From the NCBI GenBank assembly GCA_031278255.1, contig JAITKU010000138.1:1-5541 (forward strand): DNA of 5,541 nucleotides, given 5' to 3'. This DNA is from Eubacteriales Family XIII. Incertae Sedis bacterium. GTDB lineage: Bacteria > Bacillota > Clostridia > Peptostreptococcales > Anaerovoracaceae. This document shows, piece by piece, positions 1 to 4,393 of the stretch; position 1 is the first letter of the stretch, and every line of letters begins with the position of its first letter. A program made the translations under genes and the position numbers. Under the pieces are notes generated by a model, which saw nothing but the letters and a program-made list of their open reading frames with translations, was not told where the DNA came from and ran no database searches.

Positions 1-98
1 TCGAACACGCCGTCGGGCAGCTTCGCGTGCCGCGAGGTTTTCTTGTTGACGAGTCCGTACAGCACTTCGAGCGCGGCGTTGTCCGCGTATTCGGGCAC
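1..98 (-). CDS. 5' part of an unrecognised minus-strand gene, cut by the window edge
   Basis: On the minus strand a frame is open from position 98 to the left edge (32 codons plus two bases). It reads VPEYADNAALEVLYGLVNKK and then TSRHAKLPDGVF. Almost every codon ends in G or C (GTG CCC GAA TAC GCG GAC AAC GCC), as in the clear genes of this window, so I take it as real coding sequence. The GTG at 98-96 is the only plausible start I see, but it has no good ribosome binding site. The frame stays open upstream to a TAG at 198-200, through sequence belonging to the repeat cluster. The gene may therefore have lost its true 5' end to that cluster. I do not recognise the family. The rest lies outside the window. 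Confidence 0.45.
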   Translation of the reverse strand, partial: MPEYADNAALEVLYGLVNKKTSRHAKLPDGVF

Positions 99-148
99 AA
101 TTATGCAAACGGGTTCAACGCGCCTTTGGCGCTCCTCCGCTCGTTTAT

Positions 149-170
149 GCCCGGAGCGAGGCGAACGGGT
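149..170 (+). repeat. Direct repeat copy 1 (GCCCGGAGCG..GCGAACGGGT)
   Basis: This 22-mer matches 316-337 at 20 of 22 positions; only two adjacent bases differ (AG versus CA). An inverted partial copy of the same core lies at 288-300. Confidence 0.8.
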
Positions 171-218
171 GCTTCGCTGTCCGTTTTTCCGGCCGCGCTA
201 AAGCGCGGGGAAAATGAG

Positions 219-240
219 CAATACCCCGTGGCTTGCCACG
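219..240 (+). repeat. Dispersed repeat CAATACCCCGTGG..CTTGCC, copy 1
   Basis: The sequence CAATACCCCGTGGCTTGCC followed by ACG recurs at 500-522 with one inserted base and one substitution. In this copy the right part forms a perfect 6 bp hairpin (CGTGGC/GCCACG). Confidence 0.75.
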
Positions 241-315
241 CTTCCTTATTCATAAATAGGGTATTGAACCCATTCTCAATCCTTCCCATACCCGTTCGCT
301 TGCGCACCTGCGTGT

Positions 316-337
316 GCCCGGAGCGCAGCGAACGGGT
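316..337 (+). repeat. Direct repeat copy 2, also the right arm of a hairpin
   Basis: This is the second copy of the 22-mer at 149-170 (20/22 identical). Its 3' half pairs with 288-300: ATACCCGTTCGCT against AGCGAACGGGTAT at 327-339, a perfect 13 bp stem around a 26-base loop. Neither side is followed by a T-run, so it does not look like an intrinsic terminator. Confidence 0.8.
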
Positions 338-375
338 ATCCCCATGTACGCAGTAAATGGTTGGAAGGTGCCATG

Positions 376-480
376 CGACTTGTCCCGCACGGATGTGCGG
401 GGAAACTCCCCGGCTTCAGCCGGCCGGCGTTGACCGCCCCGCTCCCCCTCACATCCTCAGGACAAGCGGGCACAAGTCGT
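376..480. repeat. Imperfect long inverted-repeat element with nested tandem hairpins
   Basis: The outer arms CGACTTGTCCCGC (377-389) and GCGGGCACAAGTCG (466-479) are complementary apart from one bulge. Further in, GATGTG-GGGG (392-402) can pair with CCCC-CACATC (444-455). The left half also offers three consecutive local hairpins: CCCGCAC-GGAT-GTGCGGG (384-401), CGGGGA-AAC-TCCCCG (398-412) and CCGGCT-TC-AGCCGG (410-423). GGTGC at 367-371 and GCACC at 496-500 could extend the inverted arms outwards. The shape resembles a MITE- or REP-like element without coding capacity. I see no clear target-site duplication. Confidence 0.6.
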
Positions 481-499
481 AACAAACCACCCACCGCAC

Positions 500-522
500 C
501 AATACCCCGTGGTCTTGCCGCG
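500..522 (+). repeat. Dispersed repeat CAATACCCCGTGG..CTTGCC, copy 2
   Basis: This is the second copy of the motif at 219-240, with an extra T after CGTGG and G in place of A near the end. It marks the right boundary of the repeat cluster, about 50 bases before the end of the HicB remnant. Confidence 0.75.
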
Positions 523-572
523 AAACGGTTTATTTCCGCATTCTCTTGTACCGTTCCCCGTTACAATCCCAA

Positions 573-752
573 TTATTCTTTCAGTGCGGTCCGCAACACG
601 GCCGAAATATTGATACCGGCCTCCGTAGCCTTAACGTCAAGCCATGAGGGAAGCGACACATTGCGCCTGAACGTGCGTTGCTCATGCGAACGGCGATAGG
701 CGTCAAAGTCGACATCAATCAACGACACGAGTTCAAATTCAGCTCCGTCCAA
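573..752 (-). pseudogene. hicB: C-terminal remnant of a HicB-type antitoxin
   Basis: The minus-strand frame ending at TAA 573-575 reads, towards its end, RRNVSLPSWLDVKATEAG then INISAVLRTALKE. This is the typical HicB C-terminus: a ribbon-helix-helix type DNA-binding segment of the form [KR]xxxxP.WL....A...GIN.S..L..AL. The preceding residues (GAEFELVSLIDVDFDAYRR) match the linker region of clostridial HicB proteins. Full-length HicB has about 110-140 residues with a partly degraded RNase-H-like toxin-binding domain at the N-terminus. Here the frame meets a stop at 777-779 after about 67 codons, there is no ATG, and that domain is absent. The first possible start is TTG at 752. No hicA is visible. 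I infer a 5'-truncated antitoxin, though a short stand-alone regulator made from the TTG cannot be excluded. Confidence 0.7.
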
Positions 753-803
753 ATTTGAGCGCGGAGCGCATCCAAATTATTGAACGGAGCCAAAATTGAA
801 TTC
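729..803. repeat. 75 bp imperfect palindrome between HicB remnant and toxin-antitoxin pair
   Basis: The left arm (729-752) read on the minus strand matches the right arm (780-803) read on the plus strand at 19 of 24 positions; the core is TTG[G/A]ACGGAGC. The 27-base spacer adds ATTTG/CAAAT pairing and GCGC-GGA-GCGC at its centre. Both arms are coding, one inside the HicB remnant and one at the start of the plus-strand antitoxin. The element may be a recombination joint or an operator-like site bound by a toxin-antitoxin complex. Confidence 0.6.
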
Positions 804-977
804 CATATTTCGGAAAATAATTCTGAAGAAACCCTGCGCTTGGTTCGACAGGCAAAGGTCTTGCGCGCCATCGGCGACATGCGCGAGGAGGCCGGCGGGC
901 GCGGTTATTTAAGCGACGAAGAGATTAACGCCGAAATCCGGGCATACCGCGACGAAAAACGGGAAAGCGCCGAATGA
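780..977 (+). CDS. Small acidic antitoxin of a PIN-type toxin-antitoxin pair
   Basis: This 65-residue protein is rich in Glu, Asp and Arg. It overlaps the start of the PIN toxin gene as ATGA, the usual arrangement for an antitoxin encoded first. The C-terminal part (GYLSDEEINAEIRAYRDEKR, about residues 42-61) resembles the helical toxin-wrapping tail seen in many type II antitoxins (SDEEI.AEI...R.E.R). I cannot assign the N-terminal DNA-binding fold. The start is uncertain: TTG at 780 gives 65 residues but has only a weak GGAG (762-765) upstream. ACGGAG at 784-789 is well placed only for a rare ATT at 795. The first in-frame ATG is codon 33. The gene begins inside the palindromic junction, so its original 5' end may have been changed. 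Expected role: bind and neutralise the PIN RNase and repress the operon. Confidence 0.7.
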   Translation: MNGAKIEFHISENNSEETLRLVRQAKVLRAIGDMREEAGGRGYLSDEEINAEIRAYRDEKRESAE

Positions 978-1354
978 CAAGGGTCGTACTCGACACGAAC
1001 ATCCTTGTCTCCGCGCTTTGGTCGAAAGACGGTAACGCCGCCAAGATACCGGATATGTTTATTCGCGGTGAACTGCCGTTGTTTTATGACGCGCGGATTT
1101 TGGCGGAATATAAGGCGGTGCTGAGCCGCCCGAAGTTCGCGTTTCGACACGCAAAAGTCGGACTCTTGATCAACAAAATCCGCGATGATGGAATAGCGGT
1201 GGTTCCCGCGCCTTGTGATTTGGAGTTTGCCGACGAGGCGGACAAGAAGTTTTATGAGGTTGCCAAAGACTGCAATGCTTTGCTGATTACGGGCAACTTA
1301 CGGCACTGCCCGGGCGAGCCGTTCATTCAATCGACGGCTCGGTTTTTGAAGTAG
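974..1354 (+). CDS. PIN-domain RNase toxin (COG1569/TIGR00305-like)
   Basis: This 126-residue protein is a PIN-domain ribonuclease, probably the toxin of a type II pair that cleaves RNA using Mg2+ held by acidic residues. The N-terminus has the PIN signature VVLDTNILVSALW with Asp7 and Asn9. Glu45 sits in ILAEYKAVLSRPKF, the second acidic position. Asp87 and Asp90 lie in EFADEADKKFYEVA, and LLITGN (103-108) matches the TGN/TGD strand near the active site. The ending ITGN..H.P..PFI.S...FL is typical of this subfamily, and the length is close to the usual 130-140. All expected acidic residues are present, so it looks functional. Its ATG overlaps the antitoxin stop (ATGA), implying coupled translation. 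The family is clear; the RNA target is unknown. Confidence 0.88.
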   Translation: MTRVVLDTNILVSALWSKDGNAAKIPDMFIRGELPLFYDARILAEYKAVLSRPKFAFRHAKVGLLINKIRDDGIAVVPAPCDLEFADEADKKFYEVAKDCNALLITGNLRHCPGEPFIQSTARFLK

Positions 1355-1528
1355 TTGTCGGCGCCGACGGCAACCAAACTTACAAAAGGCGAAACTATTA
1401 CAACAGCTTAACACAGTTATTCTCGCTTGTAAAAATGCGGTATTCCATCCGGCGGCATACCGCGAAATCAGGCGCGGACCGTCGGCGGTCAACGCAAGCG
1501 CAAACGCCGAGACGAGGGATTTGGATAT
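1355..1528. other. Convergent intergenic region between PIN toxin and M23 peptidase
   Basis: The plus-strand toxin operon and the minus-strand hydrolase gene end facing each other here. Besides the minus-strand terminator, the only feature on the toxin side is the palindrome GTCGGCGCCGAC at 1357-1368, directly after the toxin stop. It has no T-tract. I see no gene in this stretch. Confidence 0.6.
1431..1463 (-). terminator. Intrinsic terminator of the M23 peptidase gene
   Basis: Read on the minus strand, GCGGTAT (1463-1457) pairs perfectly with ATACCGC (1443-1437) around a 13-base loop. The stem is followed by ATTTTTAC, a run of five T at 1435-1431. It lies about 65 bases after the hydrolase stop codon. 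A second small hairpin, GACCG-TCGG-CGGTC (1477-1490), precedes it. On the plus strand there is no T-run, so it would not serve the PIN operon. Confidence 0.65.
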
Positions 1529-3130
1529 TTAGAAATAATTCAGGGGATTTTGGTAGGCACCGTTCACCCTGACCTCAAAATGCAGATGATAACCCGTCGC
1601 GTTGCCGCTGATACCGACGGTTCCGATCTGTTGCCCCTGGGCGACGACATCCCCGACGGATACGAGGCGCGTATCGCAATGGGCGTAATAGGTTTCGAGT
1701 CCGTTGCCGTGGTTCAGCACGATCAGGTTGCCGTAGCTGCCCTTGTAGGCCGAGGTCGTGACCACGCCGCCGTCCGCCGCGTAGATCGGGCTGCCCTTGG
1801 GACTCCGCATATCCACGCCCAGATGTCGCCGGCTGCCGCGCGATCCGAAGCCCGACGAAATCTCTATGTGCGTGAGGGGACTGATCAGATTGCCCGAACC
1901 CGTGAAAGTCTCCAGCGGTTTCGTGCCGACCAAGGAGGTTTGCGGTTGCGGTTCCGCCGTGATAACGGAAGCGATTTCGGCGGACTCGACGACGATGCCG
2001 TTTTCCTTTGTAATCTGTCTCCGCGTTTCCTTGGCGCCGGGTACGCCCGCGACGAGTACCCGCGTCTGGCCTTTGTATAATTCATCCGAATTTTGATAGT
2101 TCGTTTGGAAAGCGATGGATTCGACTTCGCTCGCGATCTCCACCGTACGAATCGTCAGATAGGGTTTTATTTCATACAGATTGAGTTGCAGACCGATCTT
2201 GAGTTTCTCGGGGACCAGACCCGGATTCGCCCTGACGAGTTCCTCTTGGCTGATGCCGTTGGCCCGCGTGATCTCCCATGTGGTATCGCCGCTTTGAACG
2301 GTGTATATCTTGGGTTCCTTGGTTCCGGTCAAGATGTATGATACGGCCGCGTCCGCGTCCGTGATCTCCGCGTCCGCGGCGGAATCCGCAGCCTCCGCAA
2401 TCCGCACGTCCTCTTTGATTTCGGCTTCCAAGAGTTCCGAGCCGCCGTTCAGGTAACTCGCTTTCACGCGCGCAAGAACGCTCTCCGCTTCCTCCTTGGA
2501 CGCGAGGACCACGATCGGCGTGTCGTTTATGCGCAATTCCCACGCGGGTTGTTTCGTCTCCGCTTCCGCAGGCGCGGCTTCGCCGGGGGAAACCGCCTCC
2601 CGCGCGCTCTCTTCGGCGCTCGCCACCGTCCGAACGGACGTTTTTGCGTCCGCGTCCGGCGTCTGCGTCGCGGGCAAGGCCGAAATGCACAGCACCGCCA
2701 AAGCCGCGAAAACAAGCCCGCCGGCGGCGCCGGCGCACAAATTACGACCGAGAACGCCGAAACGCGCCGTAAGTTTGGCCGATACGAACGAGACGAGATC
2801 CGCGATGGGCGAAAAGACGATCACCGCCGCCGCTATGGAAATGAACCGCACCGTACTCGCCGCCCTTGAAAGCCGCGGCGATAAAAACGTCTCCGCACGC
2901 GCGCAAAGCGGCGCGGCGATATCCGCAATCCTGAGACCTTGGCGCTTTGCCGCCGCGACCGTCCGCGCGAGAAGCAAACCGGTCCTGCGCCGAAGTCGCA
3001 ACAACCTGCCGCGAACGAAGCGCGCGCCGTCGCGCAGAGGTGCCGCGATTGCCGCAGGGGAATATGTCCTCGACGCTTCGCGAAGCGCTCTTTTGTCCGC
3101 AGTCCCGCGTGTGCGATTCCATGGATTCAT
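1529..3130 (-). CDS. Membrane-anchored LysM-G5-M23 peptidoglycan endopeptidase
   Basis: This 533-residue zinc endopeptidase is predicted to cut peptide cross-links in the cell wall. The first ~94 residues are very Arg-rich (cytoplasmic). A weaker hydrophobic stretch lies at 96-117 and a clear transmembrane segment at 131-153. An Ala/Glu-rich linker follows, then a mixed domain at about 198-270, LysM at about 274-317 (IYTVQSGDTTWEI...L..GLQLNL), G5 at about 324-400 and peptidase M23 at about 417-533. Metal and catalytic residues are all present: His436 and Asp440 (HLGVD), His484 (YYAH), His515 and His517 (HLHF). The ATG at 3130 was chosen because AGAGAGG lies seven bases upstream. An in-frame ATG at 3271 has no ribosome site and coincides with the predicted transcription start. 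LysM and G5 are wall-binding or adhesion modules. The gene is monocistronic with its own promoter and terminator. Confidence 0.93.
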   Translation of the reverse strand: MNPWNRTRGTADKRALREASRTYSPAAIAAPLRDGARFVRGRLLRLRRRTGLLLARTVAAAKRQGLRIADIAAPLCARAETFLSPRLSRAASTVRFISIAAAVIVFSPIADLVSFVSAKLTARFGVLGRNLCAGAAGGLVFAALAVLCISALPATQTPDADAKTSVRTVASAEESAREAVSPGEAAPAEAETKQPAWELRINDTPIVVLASKEEAESVLARVKASYLNGGSELLEAEIKEDVRIAEAADSAADAEITDADAAVSYILTGTKEPKIYTVQSGDTTWEITRANGISQEELVRANPGLVPEKLKIGLQLNLYEIKPYLTIRTVEIASEVESIAFQTNYQNSDELYKGQTRVLVAGVPGAKETRRQITKENGIVVESAEIASVITAEPQPQTSLVGTKPLETFTGSGNLISPLTHIEISSGFGSRGSRRHLGVDMRSPKGSPIYAADGGVVTTSAYKGSYGNLIVLNHGNGLETYYAHCDTRLVSVGDVVAQGQQIGTVGISGNATGYHLHFEVRVNGAYQNPLNYF

Positions 3131-3270
3131 AAAACAACCTCTCTGCAATATCCTCGGTTTCTTACTCCGACGGGCGGTAAAATCGAACGGCGGCGTCACC
3201 CTGCGCGGTCGAATGGGATATCCGCCACTTAAATAAAGGTTCGACCAATATTGATTTCCGTTGGAGTGCA
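3131..3270 (-). promoter_or_regulatory. Long 5' leader of the M23 peptidase mRNA with a hairpin
   Basis: From the promoter, the transcript should begin near 3270, giving an untranslated leader of about 140 bases. GGTCGAA and TTCGACC (3207-3213 and 3240-3246) form a perfect 7 bp stem enclosing the palindrome GGATATCC (3216-3223). I compared it by eye with the c-di-AMP (ydaO) riboswitch, which often controls wall hydrolases, and did not recognise its conserved blocks. Confidence 0.4.
3138..3144 (-). promoter_or_regulatory. Ribosome binding site of the M23 peptidase gene
   Basis: AGAGAGG on the minus strand lies seven bases before the ATG at 3130. It decides the start in favour of a 533-residue protein over a version with 47 extra N-terminal residues. 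Confidence 0.75.
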
Positions 3271-3276
3271 TGATTA

Positions 3277-3305
3277 ATATTACAGAATTGTTACAGGAAA
3301 GTCAA
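3277..3305 (-). promoter_or_regulatory. Sigma-A type promoter of the M23 peptidase gene
   Basis: On the minus strand TTGACT (3305-3300) is followed after exactly 17 bases by TAATAT (3282-3277), preceded by TG to give TGTAATAT. This is close to the ideal housekeeping promoter. Transcription should start near 3270. Confidence 0.85.
3279..3295 (-). promoter_or_regulatory. Candidate WalR (YycF) box overlapping the promoter core
   Basis: The minus strand reads TGTAAC-AATTC-TGTAAT. This fits the published WalR consensus TGT(A/T)A(A/C/T)-N5-TGT(A/T)A(A/C/T) at every defined position. It lies between -35 and -10 and its second half overlaps the -10 box, a position suggesting repression or promoter tuning. 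WalKR is known to control cell-wall hydrolase genes in Bacillota. PhoP, a related regulator, recognises similar 11 bp-spaced repeats and is the main alternative. Confidence 0.5.
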
Positions 3306-3320
3306 CGCATTTCTTGAATC

Positions 3321-3337
3321 TTCACAGAATTTTCACA
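3321..3337 (-). promoter_or_regulatory. Second candidate WalR/PhoP-type direct repeat upstream of -35
   Basis: The minus strand reads TGTGAA-AATTC-TGTGAA: two identical hexamers 11 bases apart with the same AATTC spacer as the core box. Each hexamer departs from the WalR consensus at one position (G for A/T). On the plus strand it reads TTCACA-N5-TTCACA, which matches the Bacillus PhoP box TT(A/T/C)ACA. Its centre is about 59 bases upstream of the predicted transcription start, a typical activator position. Confidence 0.4.
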
Positions 3338-3348
3338 GAATCGGAATC

Positions 3349-3390
3349 GCGCCGCAAAGGCGCAGGGCTTTGCGGCAGACACAGCGGCGC
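3349..3390 (-). terminator. Possible weak terminator or attenuator hairpin after the E1 operon
   Basis: GCCGCAAAG and CTTTGCGGC (3351-3359 and 3368-3376) form a perfect 9 bp stem with an 8-base loop just after the E1 beta stop codon. GCGCCGC (3349-3355) can instead pair with GCGGCGC (3384-3390), so two exclusive folds are possible. No real T-run follows on the minus strand, so termination efficiency is doubtful and read-through into the hydrolase gene is possible. Confidence 0.4.
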
Positions 3391-3395
3391 GAAGA

Positions 3396-4370
3396 TCAAA
3401 GGCTTTCCCGAATCGCCGCCTCTATCCTCTCGGGGGTCGGAAATACACTTTCTTCCAGCACGGGACTGAAAGGGATCGGGCAGTAATAGGCGCCGACGCG
3501 TTTGATCGGCGCTTTCAGGCGAAACATCGTTTCGTCGGCCGCTATCCGCGCGGCGATTTCCGCGCCGAAGCCCGAGAAAGCGGCGGCTTCATGCACGATC
3601 ACGGCGCGCCGCGTCTTTCGTACGCTCTCTCGGATCGCGTCCGTATCCAGGGGAGACAGGCTGCGAAGATCGAGTACCTCCGCGCTTACGCCCTCTGCGG
3701 CCAGCCTGTCCGCCGCATTGAGACACTGCTGCACCGTGCGGCCATACGTTATGACGCTTACATCCTCCCCGGCCCGCTTGACATCGGCGCATCCGAGCGG
3801 TACGATGTATTCCGTTTCGGGAACCTCGCCCTTGACGCGATAGAGTTTTTTCTGTTCCAAGAAGATCACGGGATTGTTATCGCGAATCGCCGATTTCAAC
3901 AGGCCCTTGGCGTCGCGGGCCGTCGAGGGCACGACGACCTTGAGTCCCGGTATGTTCGTGTACAGGCTCTCAAGGGATTGCGAATGCTGTGCGGCCGCCC
4001 CCGTGCCGCCTCCGGCCGCGGCGCGCAGTACCATCGGCACCTTGACCGTGCCGCCGAAGAGGAAATGCAGCTTTGCCGCTTGGTTGATGATCTGGTCGAT
4101 GCAGACGGAGATGAAATCGGAGAACATCAACTCGACGATCGGGCGCATACCCATCAGCGCCGCGCCGACGCCCGCGCCGACGAAAGCCGTTTCCGATATC
4201 GGGGTTTCGCGGACGCGTTCCGCGCCGAATTCCCGAAGCATACCTTTCGATACGCCGAAAGCGCCGCCGTATACGCCGATATCCTCTCCCATGAAAAACA
4301 CGTTCTCATCGCGCCGCATTTCTTCGCACATCGCTTCGCGCACGGCCTCCGCATATGTAATCTCACGCAT
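3396..4370 (-). CDS. acoB: Thiamine-diphosphate dehydrogenase E1 beta subunit (AcoB/PdhB family)
   Basis: This is the beta subunit of the E1 component of a 2-oxoacid or acetoin dehydrogenase complex, 324 residues, full length for the family. With the alpha subunit it forms an alpha2-beta2 cytosolic enzyme that decarboxylates its substrate using thiamine diphosphate. Visible motifs: GEDIGVYGG (28-36); RVRETPISE with Glu60, the residue that activates the cofactor; QHSQSLE with His129 near the active site; VVVPST (145-150); and the C-terminal domain containing VIVHEA (257-262). I chose the ATG at 4370 because GGGAGG (4382-4377) is six bases upstream of it; an ATG at 4376 directly abuts that site. 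It follows the alpha gene by 23 bases, so they are co-transcribed. Substrate (acetoin, pyruvate or branched-chain oxoacid) cannot be fixed from sequence; the acoB symbol is a best guess. Confidence 0.92.
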   Translation of the reverse strand: MREITYAEAVREAMCEEMRRDENVFFMGEDIGVYGGAFGVSKGMLREFGAERVRETPISETAFVGAGVGAALMGMRPIVELMFSDFISVCIDQIINQAAKLHFLFGGTVKVPMVLRAAAGGGTGAAAQHSQSLESLYTNIPGLKVVVPSTARDAKGLLKSAIRDNNPVIFLEQKKLYRVKGEVPETEYIVPLGCADVKRAGEDVSVITYGRTVQQCLNAADRLAAEGVSAEVLDLRSLSPLDTDAIRESVRKTRRAVIVHEAAAFSGFGAEIAARIAADETMFRLKAPIKRVGAYYCPIPFSPVLEESVFPTPERIEAAIRESL

Positions 4371-4376
4371 GGTCAT

Positions 4377-4382
4377 CCTCCC
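4377..4382 (-). promoter_or_regulatory. Ribosome binding site deciding the E1 beta start
   Basis: GGGAGG on the minus strand is followed by ATGACCATG. The first ATG has zero spacing and the second has six bases, so initiation at 4370 is preferred. Confidence 0.8.
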
Positions 4383-4393
4383 GGGCTAAAACG

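Larger units (their letters stand above)
105..522. repeat. Gene-free cluster of hairpins and short dispersed repeats
   Basis: This stretch of about 420 bases has no convincing gene; its open frames lack ribosome binding sites and recognisable proteins. It is packed with small palindromes: GCGCC-TTT-GGCGC (120-132), CCGCGCT-AA-AGCGCGG (193-208), CGTGGC-TT-GCCACG (227-240) inside CAATACCC/GGGTATTG (219-226 and 259-266), and ATACCCGTTCGCT/AGCGAACGGGTAT (288-300 and 327-339). It also holds the larger element at 376-480. Motifs recur within the cluster, in direct and inverted orientation, which suggests several copies of a genome-wide intergenic repeat family placed side by side. A structured RNA is possible but nothing recognisable supports it. 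Confidence 0.7.

Noticed and set aside
363..485. Short matches to the 3' end of 16S rRNA: AAGTCGTAACAA at 474-485 and GGAAGGTGC at 363-371
   Set aside because: Only 12 and 9 bases match, they occur in the opposite order from 16S rRNA, and the surrounding sequence shows no rRNA helices. I treat them as chance within the repeat cluster.
105..522. CRISPR array in the repeat-rich left region
   Set aside because: Repeats are inverted and irregular in spacing, with at most two direct copies of any motif. There are no regular spacers and no cas genes.
27..699. Plus-strand open frames across the repeat cluster and the HicB remnant
   Set aside because: Their translations have no recognisable fold, they cross palindromic repeats, and the sequence at 573-752 makes sense only on the minus strand.
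755..783. Possible plus-strand promoter TTGAGC-17-TATTGA for the toxin-antitoxin pair
   Set aside because: The -10 would overlap the proposed TTG start, leaving no leader, and both boxes are poor matches. I kept it out of the feature list.
1357..1368. Palindrome GTCGGCGCCGAC as terminator of the PIN operon
   Set aside because: It has only a short stem once a loop is allowed and no T-run on the plus strand. It may be chance or a protein-binding site.
1298..1492. Minus-strand open frame of 64 codons across the end of the PIN gene
   Set aside because: It overlaps the well-supported PIN toxin and the terminator hairpin and shows no conserved motif.
1550..2080. Long plus-strand open frames opposite the M23 gene, and similar frames opposite the E1 genes
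   Set aside because: These are antisense shadows of GC-rich coding sequence. They have no ribosome sites or recognisable domains, and the minus-strand frames carry complete conserved motifs.
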